Shown here in pieces: positions 1 to 10,805 of a DNA stretch of 64,000 bases. The DNA comes from Echinometra lucunter (Eukaryota; Echinodermata; Echinoidea; Camarodonta; Echinometridae). The notes beneath the pieces were generated by a model, which ran no database searches, was not told the origin of the DNA, and worked only from the letters and a program-made list of their open reading frames with translations. Position 1 is the stretch's first letter; every line of letters begins with the position of its first letter. The position numbers and the translations under genes are program-made. Location: the NCBI GenBank assembly GCA_029962745.1, contig CM057158.1:15987173-16051172 (forward strand), read 5' to 3'.

Positions 1-317
1 AATCGTGTTCGTGTGCGTTCAAAGATCTGTTCTTTGCTAGATTTGCTATACAACTCAGAGCAACCCGCTGGAGTTTCGTTGGAAAATAAAAACTTGATTT
101 GAGTTGGATCGTTAAAAGTTATTTCCACCTGGTCACTGCTTGACCTGTTCGGGCCATTTATGTCCTGTCGCCCTGGTCGATTTTGTCAGTTTCCTTTTCC
201 TATGTTATCCGCTATTATGATAAGATAAGGGTTCCATTAATAGTATCGATAGATATATGTTTAGCTGCGCCCGTGTATTTCATGTCTTTCATCGCAGTTT
301 TTTGGTCAATAGTTTGT

Positions 318-353
<36 letters not shown>

Positions 354-571
354 GTCAATGCACGGAGTCACGGACTGACCCTTGGGTGTTTTTATGTCTT
401 AATAAATTAAAAAAAATCATATATATATATTGATATTCTTTTTGTTATTTTCCTTAAGTTCTTTACCGTTTATTTATATGCTTGTCATTCCGTTTGTTTC
501 TGTCCGAGCCGAAAGCTCGGGATATTAAAAGTGGAATATACAGCTACGTCCTTCGCTGTCTTGCGTCTTTC

Positions 572-573
<2 letters not shown>
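1..573. other. intergenic, no gene seen
   Basis: No convincing coding sequence. It holds a poly(A) run of about 28 bases at 323-350 and a short perfect hairpin at 504-520 (CCGAGC, loop CGAAA, GCTCGG). Confidence 0.6.
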
Positions 574-635
<62 letters not shown>

Positions 636-654
636 ATATATGTATATATATATA
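574..654. repeat. (TA)n microsatellite
   Basis: About 80 bases of nearly pure TA, with a few TG interruptions towards the right end. The Tyr/Ile-rich reading frames across it are repeat artefacts. Confidence 0.97.
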
Positions 655-1599
655 AACATATTCACTACGGTATATGGAATACATGTGCACAGGAAAACAT
701 GCAAATTGAGAGTGCTTGTAAAGTAGAACGCATGTTTTCCTGTGTAACTGTGAATGTTTTTCTGATATTTCAACTTTGTATCTCGTCTGACCTCTCTGAT
801 CCTTAATTTGAACAATACATTATACTTCACTTATATACATGACACTTTCCAGCTGTCTGCATTTTCTAAATCAATTTCCTTCTGATTTCCCTAATCTATT
901 TTCCTCCCCTCTCTCTTCAGCGATTTTCTCTTTCTTTTTATTGTCCCATTTAAGCTTTATATGTCTCCTTCTAAATCGTATCCTGTTTTATATGGATATA
1001 TCGACTGCACATACTTCCCATATAATACTTATTCATGTTCTTCCTTTGAACATGACCTTACGATCACACTTCCCTCTCCTTTGACGTTTTTTTTTTTTTT
1101 TTTTTGGGGGGGGGTTCAAGGGGTTGGAAGTAGGCCACAGAAATCTGTTGCCCTTGTCTTATAGGTAAACCTTTGAATGTCAAATCTCATCACTTGGTGA
1201 AATGTAGGCTACATCGTCAATGCAATTACAGTAGAAATATCACGTCGTGATGATATGCGTTTCCATTCAATCAAGATATATTAAAACCCTGATGAGGTAA
1301 ACGCACCCTGCCAACCTTCCCTGTAGTGCCCTCATCAAAGACATATTTAACCTTGTCAATATGCTTCCATGAAGTAGGTCGGATCTGTCACAGGCCTTTG
1401 GAACGTTGTCGGGATATGCGATACTTACAGGGGAGTACAATTTGACAAAAATGATAATTATTTGATTAATGTTAATTTGATAGAATAAAAGTGAAAGTTT
1501 ACTTACTTCTTTTAAGTTTTGGGAAGATGATAGAGAAAAGGATGTTCACCGAGAGGATAGAGAAAGAGAGAGAGAGAGAGAGGGAGGGAGCGAGAGGTG
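655..1599. other. intergenic, simple repeats only
   Basis: No gene supported. A T-run followed directly by a G-run lies at about 1087-1114, and a (GA)n tract at about 1563-1582 adjoins the tandem duplication. Confidence 0.6.
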
Positions 1600-2275
1600 A
1601 ATCTGTGTATACTTTTCTTTCATTTTAAGATAATCATCCTCTGAAACAATGATTATACGAAGTTACTCTCATGTCGAGAAAACAGCATTAGGAATCATAA
1701 AAGAGCCCTCTCTTATTCACAACCACAACCACACAAACCATTAAAATTTTTGCAGATTCTCCCAAACCAGGTATCTAATTCTATGCGTGATTTGTCGTTG
1801 CAGTGCTGTCTGCTTCATCGCACGACGTTGTCGATGAAATAACTTTAGTGATAATAAACGCCAAATGAGAGAGCGCCAGTGATGGGGTGAGATAAAAATG
1901 ATTTATTATACTGGCGTAGCGTATGTCCATCCAATCTGTGTATACTTTTCTTTCATTTCTTTCATTTTAAGATAATCATCCTCTGAAACAATGATTATAC
2001 GAAGTTACTCTCATGTCGAGAAAACAGCATTAGGAATCATAGAAGAGCCCTCTCTTATTCACAACCACAACCACACAAACCATTAAATTTTTGCAGATTC
2101 TCCCAAACCAGGTATCTAATTCTATGCGTGATTTGTTGTTGCAGTGCTGTCTGCTTCATCGCACGACGTTGTCGATGAAATAACTTTAGCGATAATAAAC
2201 GCCAAATGAGAGAGCGCCAGTGATGGGGTGAGATAAAAATGATTTATTATACTGGCGTAGCGTATGTCCATCCAA
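1600..2275. repeat. tandem direct duplication, two copies of about 335-342 bp
   Basis: The block from about 1600 to 1934, starting AATCTGTGTATACTTTTC and ending GTATGTCCATCCAA, is repeated at once from about 1933 to 2275. The copies are nearly identical. The second has an extra 8 bases (TTTCATTC-type slippage) near its start and a few substitutions. No ORF spans it, so it looks like a recent local duplication of non-coding DNA. Confidence 0.95.
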
Positions 2276-3461
2276 GGAATGCGCACGGGGATGGGGGGGG
2301 GGGGGTCTGGGTTGCCAGCTTTTTGTGTAGGTGAAATGCTAGAGAACAACGCCGTGGAGGGAGGGAAGGATTAAAGGGGGAACTTTTCATCTTATGATCT
2401 TGTCACGATCCTTTCGCCATCTCCCCGATCCCTCTCCCCCGCTTTCTCGCTTATCCGTTTCCTTTCCTTATCTTTCGAGAGGGGGGGGGGGGGGGGGGGT
2501 GAGTTAATAAATGCTCTGTATGCCATTCCCAAAGGTGATTTGTAGCAGCAGCATTAAAAAAAAAAAATCATTGTCTGATAAAAAGCAGGATGAGGAAAGA
2601 AATATTTTGTATTTGTGTTGGAAGGCAAGGAGATACTTTCTCCATTATTTTGTGCTTTAATGCATCGCTTGTAAAACTAACACAATAAAATGCAACCATA
2701 ACAAACGAAAACATACAAAAACATACAAAAACAAACAAACAGGCAAAAGCAAGAAACATGCAAAAAGGAGGTTGTCATATATTTCCATTTCATGCACGTT
2801 TCGATCAGAGACTAATTCGGAAGGGGCTGGGACAAGCCGTGTTAGTTCAGAAGGGGAAAGGGGCCCCACAATCTGCCAGTGTTGCAATGAACTAACGATT
2901 AAAAAAAACATGAGTACTTAGAAAACGAGGATTTCCATTTTTTCTTCTATATGATTTTAGTGGTGTAGATGTAGGTCCCTTAAAAGCAGTTTGGGAAATC
3001 ATTTTAGTGACAATATCATTTAATGTGAACTATATTTTCTGTCTTCGAAAATCATAACGGGCTGTTAAATCATAACATGGACTCAAAGTGCATGTAACGC
3101 CATGCATGCAGTTCAAACTGGTTGAGTTCGGTTTACCCACGTCAGATCGAAGATAAAAATAGGACGACTAATTAGCTGATTAACAGGTGATCATTTTGAG
3201 TGGAATGTAGGCCTATGTTGTTAGGGTGTGCGTGTGGGTGTGTGAGGGGATGTAATCAAAGTCGCCTTGAAACTGAAGGGCAAGGAACCATCAGAGAGGG
3301 GGTATTCAGAGTGATTTTACAGTAATTTGTGATGTGAAGGGATGTAAAATTAGAGAGAGGGAGAGAAAGGGAGAGAGAGAGAGAGAGATGCATAGGGAAA
3401 AGGAGAGAAAGCGAGAGATGATAAGCTAAGGAACAAAAATTGAGAAAACGCAGGATGTATT
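2276..3461. other. intergenic with G-runs and a GA tract
   Basis: No gene seen. It contains G-runs at about 2289-2306 and 2481-2499 and an imperfect (GA)n tract at about 3353-3415. The Lys/Phe-rich short reading frames lack any domain signature. Confidence 0.55.
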
Positions 3462-4510
3462 TTCAATTCAATTTATTATTTTTCATTTTCAACTGAAGAA
3501 CAAAGTAATGTGATCAAAAATAGTTACAATGAACTTATACAGATAAAATAAATTCAGGCATGTACAGTATTTGATATTTATCTGTAAAACGAAGTAAAGC
3601 AAAACAGAATATATATAAGCAAATATAACCATTTTAAAATAAAAATTCTGTGAAAATGGAGGGATCCACTAAAAAGCAGTGCTTGTATTGTGTGGAGCCC
3701 TCTAAATAATTATTTTAGAATTGCCTACGAAGACAGACAAGTTTACAAAACAGAGAACAGCAGAACAAAGAACAAGAAACAATCAAACAATTGAAGCACA
3801 CACAAGGATATGAAAATAAAAATGAAAAGAGATAAAGAAAGATAACAGAGATAATACAGCAGGACTTCAACGCGCGGATAATTATACAAAAAAAAAAAAA
3901 AATAAGTTAAGGAGGCATGAAATGGTGAATTTAATGATAAAATTATTTAAAACTGAGTAAATGATGACCTGTATGATTTCAGAAAATTATTTTTAAGTTT
4001 CATTTTAAAAGAACAAAGGGATGGGCTTCTAATTATATCTTCACTAAGGGAGTTCCAGAATCTCGGGCCATCGTATATAAATGTTTTTTTAGCTAATAAT
4101 GTTCTTAAAAGAGGTAAATGAAACTCATTAGACTGTCTTGTAGGGTAATGATGAATTGAACGATTTTGAGGGAACATTGAATCAAATACGTGAGGGAGTG
4201 AATTGTTATTATATTTATACATAAATTGGCCTAAGTGAAACAGATATAGATCATTTATTTTTAGCAGCTTATTTTCGGCAAACAATGGATCTGTATGTGA
4301 AAGAAATGAAGAATGGTTAATTATACGGAGAGACTTCTTTTGTAATAAAAGAAGTCTGTTTAATAAAACTTGGTGGGTATTGCCCCAAACAAGAATGCCG
4401 TAGTTCAAATACGGTAAGATTAAAGAAGAATAAAGCATTAATAAGGTTTGTGGAGGAAAATGAAATTTCAGTTTATTTATTATGCCGATGTTGCGTGAAA
4501 TCGCTTTGCA
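3462..4510 (-). mobile_element. 5'-truncated non-LTR retrotransposon (LINE), RT C-terminus plus 3' UTR
   Basis: On the minus strand, 4510-3947 reads through the end of a LINE ORF2. It begins with a C-K-A-I-S-R-N-I-G-I-I-N-K-L block and continues with LYSSLILPYLNYGILVWGNT, the usual region downstream of the reverse transcriptase palm. It ends in a stop after ...SSFTQF. The same blocks occur in the LINE at 62.7-64 kb, so both belong to one family, probably in the CR1/L2/Jockey group. Everything upstream of 4510 is lost. The rest to about 3462 is non-coding and probably the 3' UTR, ending in the AT-rich TTCAATTTATT region. It cannot make active reverse transcriptase. Confidence 0.85.
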
Positions 4511-5038
4511 AATATATATGTATATGTATATAGGCTATAAACTGCATGAAGACAAGAGGGTTGCCTTTTTCAAATATAACTTTCATTAGGCTATCCATTT
4601 ATTATTATTTACTGGATTGCATTATTCAATTACATTGTACTGCATTGCTTTTAAATCTAAAAGACCGCCTATAAAGGATTCCGTTATGGGATAAACCATC
4701 CATGGGATAGAAAAGATGTGGTCTTAAGAGACGGGTGGTCTCTTTATGCAGGTGTTCGCTGTAGTAGGTTTGACTGTATTTTCTAAACTCAGAATAACTG
4801 TAAACCACATTCATGATATTATGTAGCGAAATGGAGTGCATAATCTTCATGGTTATTTTGACTTCCTTGTATCGTTAAGTTAATTTTAGGTCATCCTATT
4901 TTGACAGCCTCTAGCCTTCTAATTAAAAACATTATCTATGTGACTCTTAAATTTTATAGTACGTCGTATTTATGTCATATATTCCGTCTAATGATGTTTA
5001 TTTATAACTGTGCAGCCACGGATGACTGAGCAGCAACA
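4511..5038. other. intergenic, no gene seen
   Basis: AT-rich sequence with a short (TA/TG) stretch at 4512-4535 at the 5' break of the LINE. No other structure recognised. Confidence 0.5.
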
Positions 5039-5402
5039 CTAATAATTACCGTAAAAATTACGGTGGAAAGTCGTGCAGCAAGTTGCCCGCCTTACCGTAA
5101 TTTTTACGGTTGGACTGTATTGTAAATTACGGCTAACCACTGTATATTACGTAATAATTACCGTTATTTTAACGGTAAAATAAAATACGGCTAACCACTG
5201 TATATTACGTAATAATTACCGTTATTTTAACGGTAAAATAAAATAAAATGGGCCAACCGTTAAAATAACGGTAATTATTATGTAATATACAGTGGTTAGC
5301 CGTAATTTACAATAAAGTCCAACCGTAAAAATTACGGTGGAAAATCGTGCAGCAAGTTGCCACCCAATTACCGTAATTTTTACGGGTGATTTTTTACAGT
5401 GA
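5039..5402. mobile_element. foldback/MITE-like palindromic element
   Basis: A long imperfect palindrome. The left half carries CCGTAATTTTTACGGTTGGAC and GGCTAACCACTGTATATTAC, and the right half carries their reverse complements. The small palindrome CCGTAAAAATTACGG appears at both ends in front of a shared GCAGCAAGTTGCC stretch. A 58-bp unit around ACCACTGTATATTACGTAAT is duplicated in the left half (about 5137-5238). No coding capacity. The right end (reverse complement CACTGTAAAAAATCAC) resembles a transposon terminus; the left end is less clear. Confidence 0.8.
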
Positions 5403-5765
5403 AGGTAATATAAAAAAGAATTGTCAAAATCCTCTTAAATTTGAGCTGATGCAACAAAGGTATAATGTCAATGCACGCAATGTCTCAAATCCATTTTAAG
5501 TTTGGATTCTTCTTTGTGTTTCGATGTTTTGAAGTGATCCAGTTTATCTGAGCATTCACAGGAGTTCACAATTTTATTCCATGGAATTATCTTATTTCCT
5601 TAAAAACAGCCTGATAACTTCTTGTATCACAGTATTTAAATATCTGCTGCTCATATATAGTTACACCGTTATTTTGCGTAAAGTTCATCTCATATATGAA
5701 AATGACTCACAGATTTCCCAATGTCAAAAAATTGTGCAGGGAAGGATACATGGATTGATACCTGG
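5403..5765. other. intergenic, no gene seen
   Basis: AT-rich sequence without a supported gene or repeat. Confidence 0.5.
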
Positions 5766-6077
5766 GGGTGTTTCATAAAGCTGTTCGTAAAGTTACGCAT
5801 GACTTTACGAACGACTGGAATATGAAGTGCAAAATGGGATGCACAAAGTTTTTCCTGACGTTTTAATAAAGTGTGACTGCCTTTCCCATTATCTCAATTA
5901 AATTGCCGCAAAAAAATTACTTCGCAATAAAAATGTTACAATGGTATTATCAATCTACATCTGCATGTTACTTTTCACTGATGCGATGTATAATGATTGA
6001 GAATCCCATTTGGCTTGGCATATTCCAGTCGTTCGTAAAGTCGTTCGTAACTTTACGAACAGCTTTATGAAACACCT
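5766..6077. mobile_element. MITE with about 50-bp terminal inverted repeats, copy 1
   Basis: The left end GGGTGTTTCATAAAGCTGTT, followed by CGTAAAGTTACG...GACTTTACGAACGACTGGAATATG, is mirrored at the right end (...GTAACTTTACGAACAGCTTTATGAAACACC). The terminal inverted repeats are about 55 bp with a non-coding middle. A second, more decayed copy in the same orientation lies at 33502-33825. No clear target duplication was identified. Confidence 0.88.
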
Positions 6078-7097
6078 CAGAACTTCCATGAAACAAAAAT
6101 GATCACAAATAAACTTTGTCCACTTTGTCCATTATGAATGACTCAATAAACGAGTTTGCCTTTTGATATGCTGTTGAAGCCAATATTGTGTTATCATGAC
6201 AACGGGATGGTCATAAATTTTGCTTGCATTGTAATAGCTATTTTTTCTTGGATTTGAGATGTCATTGCCATATTTCAACTCAATTAAAATGCACGAAATC
6301 AAATGAAAAAATACTTTTTGAAAAGCATGTTGCTCAGTCATCCGTTGCTGCACAGTTATGAAGAGGGATCATCAAATAGAATAATTTACTCTTATATATA
6401 CTATGACATAAATTTGAGGGTCACATATAATTACTCAATTAGAAACTGCAAAACACATGGAGGTCGGGTATTCATCTGTATGCTCTGTATAGCCCTTTAA
6501 GATGTATTATTATTAGCAAGACAAATCGCTGGTAAGCCTATCTAATGATATGAAAGATGTATCGCATGTCTTTGTTTGTTGACATGTGACAAGGATAGAT
6601 AAACACGTGATGATTTCTGATGGTATATCAGGTGTGTATTACGTGCTGCCGAGAATGCATGAGATGATTTTTTTTCCAGGGGTATATATTCTGGGCGAAA
6701 TTTGATCGTTTCAAAGCATGGTACTTCATAGCTATAGTAATAATAATGATGATAATATTCTGCATTTATATACCGTATATGTTTCAAATGCACTAACATC
6801 TGGTAGTAAATTATACTTCGTGAATCAAGGTGGTGGCGGGGGGGGGGGGGGGGGCAGAAGCCGCGGAAGGTTTTTGAGAGTGTGGGGGGGGGGGCTGCGC
6901 GTACAAACCAGGATAATCATTTCCGGGTTTTTGTACAGAGGCAAACGTGTCTACTCAAAAAAAAGTGAGGGAGGGGGGCTGCAGCCCCCTCAGCCCCCCG
7001 GTTCCGCGGCCCCCCGGGGGGGGGGGGGGTGGTACGATGGTAGGGGAGATGGTGTTTCTCACTGAACACTCTCCAGAAAAAATATTGTCGCTACATG
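6078..7097. other. intergenic with G-runs
   Basis: No gene supported. Interrupted G-runs occur at about 6837-6854, 6885-6893 and 7013-7029, giving artefactual Gly/Pro-rich frames. Confidence 0.55.
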
Positions 7098-7106
7098 TAG
7101 TAGTAA

Positions 7107-7139
<33 letters not shown>

Positions 7140-7187
7140 GAGGAGGAGGAGGAGTAGTACTATAGTAGGAGTAGGAGTAGAGTAGGA

Positions 7188-7219
<32 letters not shown>

Positions 7220-7645
7220 CGTAGTCGTATTAGTAGTAGTAGTAGTAGCAGTAGCAGCAGCAGTAGTAGTAGTAGCAGTAGTCGTAGTCGTAGTAGTTGC
7301 AGTAGTAGTACTAGTAGTAGTAGTAGCAGTAGCAGTGGTAGTAGTAGTAGTAGTAGCAGCAGTAGCAGTGGTAGTAGCAGTAGTAGTAGCAGTAGTAGTA
7401 GTAGTAGTAGTAGTGGTAGTCGTAGTCGTAGTTGTAGTAGTAGTAGTAGTAGTAGTAGCAGTAGTAGCAGTAGTAGCAGTAGTAGCAGTAGTAGTAGTAG
7501 CAGTAGTAGCAGTAGTAGCAGTAGTAGTCGTAGTAGTAGTATTAGTAGTCTTAGTCGTAGTCGTAGTAGTAGTAGTCGTAGTCGTAGTAGTAGTAGTAGT
7601 AGTAGTTAGTAGTAGTACTAGTAGTCGTATTAGTAGTATTAGTAT

Positions 7646-7680
<35 letters not shown>

Positions 7681-7682
7681 TA
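7098..7682. repeat. long TAG/GTA trinucleotide repeat
   Basis: About 585 bases of (TAG)n with many CAG, TCG and TGG variants. The opposite strand reads (CTA)n. Open frames of poly-Val on + and poly-Thr on - span it only because the unit lacks stops in those frames. Scattered single-base variants suggest an old, expanded array. Confidence 0.97.
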
Positions 7683-8499
7683 GCATAGTAGCAGCTAGCA
7701 GCAACAGTACATAGATACAATTATTGTACTTTTAATTTTTGAGGAATTCATTGTCATTTCAATAACACGATTTTTTTATTAGTAGGTCAGTGATATAATG
7801 ATATTTGAGTATCATGCTCATTTCTCTTCATCATTTCCTGCCACTATTGTTGGAAGTGTCATTTAGCTTTCCACTCCTGCAATTTCTGTCAATAATGGAA
7901 GTTTATGACGTCGAATATTTATAACATTTTTCAATATTTCCCTTCAGTTTTTATTTTCGCAGAAGTTAATGTTTTCCCCGCCATTATTGAAACAGCGTTT
8001 GATCATTTTGGTTGTTTTATAGGCTCCAATGACCATGACATGTTTATCATTGATTTTTTTTTAAATATTTTTTTTTGGTATTTGTATGTTATATTAGGTC
8101 AATAAAAACACGATATGAACAAATAAATTAAAACTCAAACGAGAATTACAATATTTACCAGTGATTTTCCAACCATTTCAGAAAAAAAATGCGAAAAATT
8201 TATCTCACTCATATTAGAGTTCTTGACAACAGAAAATGAGACACCTTCAAAAAGAGATGCTTTTACACAAAGTTCTAGTAACATGAAAACAAAATCTGGC
8301 CCGAAAATAGTGCAACAGTAACAGAAATTAGTAGCTGGCTGGATGTGTTTCAAATATACTCAGATAAATATATATAACCAATTTTTATCACAGTATGGGG
8401 TCAGAACTCTGATGGCATACACAATGGAGAAATTGAGAATATTGAAGTAAACAGGATAAGAGTAAACAAAAATATGCGATATTGCATAAGAAAAAAGAT
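7683..8499. other. intergenic, possible LINE 3' flank
   Basis: No recognisable gene. It lies downstream (minus strand) of the LINE fragment at 8500-8965 and may include its 3' UTR, but nothing in the sequence proves this. Confidence 0.4.
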
Positions 8500-8965
8500 T
8501 AAACTTAAATTTCATATTTCCACTTCTTAAGATGAACAAGGATTTTTTTTGGTGTCAAATAATACTCAATTTCGTTTTGCTTCTTAACAAAGGATCTGAA
8601 TGTACCAAAAATTTTTACAACTTCGTTAAATTTACAAATAAAGATGAAATACTTTAATAATAAAAATAAACAAGACGTACATTTATCATTTGGGTCACCG
8701 AACATTTTTTTTTTAATTAGACATAATGAAATTGGAATTATACTTTTGCAGTAAAATAGTTAGTAAATCTTGCCACAAGGGGGAAACATTTTCACTGTCA
8801 CAAAATTTATGCAAAGGCGTTTCTGGGATTTGTTACAAAAATCACAATTGGGAGAATCCTTCCTTTTAATCTTGAAAAGAAAATTATTAAAAGCAATACA
8901 TTTGTGGAAAACTTTGAAATAAAAAGAACAGATTTTAGTGTCTATAGAACATTTAAAGTAGTTGA
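8500..8965 (-). mobile_element. degenerate LINE fragment, L1/Tx1-like C-terminal zinc-knuckle region
   Basis: The minus strand from about 8960 reads a C-terminal LINE block: FKVFHKCIAFNNFLFKIK followed by KDSPNCDFCNKSQ. This resembles the Cys-rich segment that follows the reverse transcriptase domain in L1/Tx1-type ORF2 proteins. After a stop, the same strand continues as FGDPNDKC...LLLKYFIFICKF...FVKKQNEIEYYLTPKK...KW, matching the usual tail of those proteins. Stops between the blocks show it is dead. Clade assignment is by pattern only. Confidence 0.65.
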
Positions 8966-9164
8966 TATGGATGTTTTCCAGGAAATATTGTCAGGAATAA
9001 TTAAGATATTGTTACAATATTCATAACGTACATCAGGGCTAGATTTACCACACAGTAAGTTTTAAGCATAACTGGATAACTTCTTAGGAGCCTACCTATC
9101 AATTTAAGAATTAACACATGATGGACATTTTCCTTATTATGAGCATCAATATTTTGAATATCGG

Positions 9165-9165
9165 A

Positions 9166-9256
<91 letters not shown>

Positions 9257-9300
9257 TTTAAACTGCGCTTTTCCCAAGATGGCCCAAAGAAAATTACACA
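9165..9300 (-). mobile_element. LINE 3' tail with (ATT)n microsatellite
   Basis: An (ATT)n run at about 9167-9257 is followed by AAACTGCGCTTTTCCCAAGATGGCCCAAAG. The same CTGCGCTTTTCCCA-(gap)-GGCCCAAAG block follows the (ATT)n of the L2/CR1-like LINE at 56885-57615, so this is probably a very short 3' end of that family on the minus strand. Confidence 0.7.
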
Positions 9301-9408
9301 AAAATTTGAAATATTCATCATTGTTGTTAATAACAAAGTCTATTTTGCAGGCACAAACCCTGGTCTGCCGGAACACAGACTAAAGCAGGTCAGTGGGGAT
9401 CGTGTACT

Positions 9409-9583
9409 GTGCACGAGGGTAATTATATCCAACCAACTTTGGGCAATATTTTTACCCAATGCGGGAAGCATATTGTCCAGTTGGGGTAAAATAAGCAGCA
9501 ATTACTTTAGAATGGGCAAAATTTCCATCAGATTGGATAAAAAGAAATGCCCAAAGTTGTTTGGACACATACCCTCATGGCAC
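9409..9583. mobile_element. small MITE with inverted repeats
   Basis: The left terminus GTGCACGAGGGTA...TCCAACCAACTTTGGGC pairs with the reverse complement of the right terminus (GTGCCATGAGGGTATG...CCAAACAACTTTGGGC). Total about 175 bp, non-coding. Confidence 0.75.
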
Positions 9584-9596
9584 ATTTTTACCCACC

Positions 9597-9716
9597 AGCA
9601 GCCATGTTGGAGGGCAAATAATAAAAACCTGTGCATCAGACTATGAAAAGTCATTGTTGTCATGATCTAATCTAGTGCACAGGTTCGCTGTTATTTTGTC
9701 TTCCAACATGGCTGCT
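9597..9716. repeat. 120-bp inverted repeat
   Basis: AGCAGCCATGTTGGAGGGC at the left and its imperfect reverse complement (...GTCTTCCAACATGGCTGCT) at the right. The arms are about 40 bp each and also share a CCTGTGCA block. It directly adjoins the MITE at 9409-9583 and may be part of the same composite. Confidence 0.75.
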
Positions 9717-10805
9717 TATGGGAATGCTCTATATTTTTAGAGTGTAGGCATGTGGGCTAGGCTTCTCTCAAGACCCATATGTAATTTAGGAAAGTCTCAA
9801 TTAGGGTCTGTGCCTGCAGACTAAACAAATTCGTGAGGGAATTCATGAAATCAAGTCTTCCCGATTTTGCAAAACAATGTGTCTCGATTAATCAATGTCC
9901 AGATATCACTGATGTTTTGTCGTGCTTGTTATTTGGCAGGATTTAACGTCGTAACCTGACCTTCTGTTGTCAAAATAAAGTATCATGAAATATAGAATCG
10001 GACAGGCTATTTACGACTGTTTTAATCTGTTATAGGGCTATTAGTTTCCAAGGTTCTCCTGTTTTTTTTATGCAACGTGAATAATTTCACTATCTTAATG
10101 AGTTTCCTGTGTCTGTTTCAGCTATAATGATTGTCCTAAAACGCCAAACAGGACGTGTTTCTGATAATCTTTGGTTTCCACAATCACCTAGATCTATTGT
10201 ATCTAGAGTATTGTGACGATATTTGAAAGAAGTAAAGTGATGTATAGGGGCGTTCATCATGACGAATTTTATTTTCCTTTCAAAATCAATGCTTTACCAC
10301 CAGCATAATCAGGCACTGATTTTAAACATATTGAGTGAAACACACACCTGTATCCTTTTATTCTTGTTAACCGTTCCTTAATTTGTTATTTACACCCATA
10401 TTCTATAAAGGACGTTTTTCTATCTCCCGTTTGCAAGTACCGCGCGTCCATTATTTCATTTCATTTCATGCAGTAAAATATCTAAATATCGCATGTAGTA
10501 ATGCTCGATTCAAATCGTGCATGCATCTGAAACAATTGAACACGGAACTTAATTCTTGAAACCAAAACAGTTATGTCAGAAGTTCTACCTAAAAATAACT
10601 TGACTTAGTAATATACTCAGGCGCACAATTTCCTTTGACGGCATGTTTTCACCTTATTTTAGGGCATATAGAAAGTATGTTTTTTGTAGAAGATTGTGCG
10701 ATAAATGAATGTCTAAGATTTTGATAAATTTGATAAATTTAGTCTAATCACTGAATGTTTATGAATGCTTTCAAATTAAGTTTGGTTTTATCCAGTATAT
10801 ATTCG
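9717..10805. other. intergenic, no gene seen
   Basis: About 1.1 kb of AT-rich sequence without coding or repeat signal that I could support. Confidence 0.5.

Noticed and set aside
7160..7720. Long poly-Thr (-) and poly-Val (+) open frames
   Set aside because: They are translations of the TAG/CTA triplet repeat and have no independent coding evidence.
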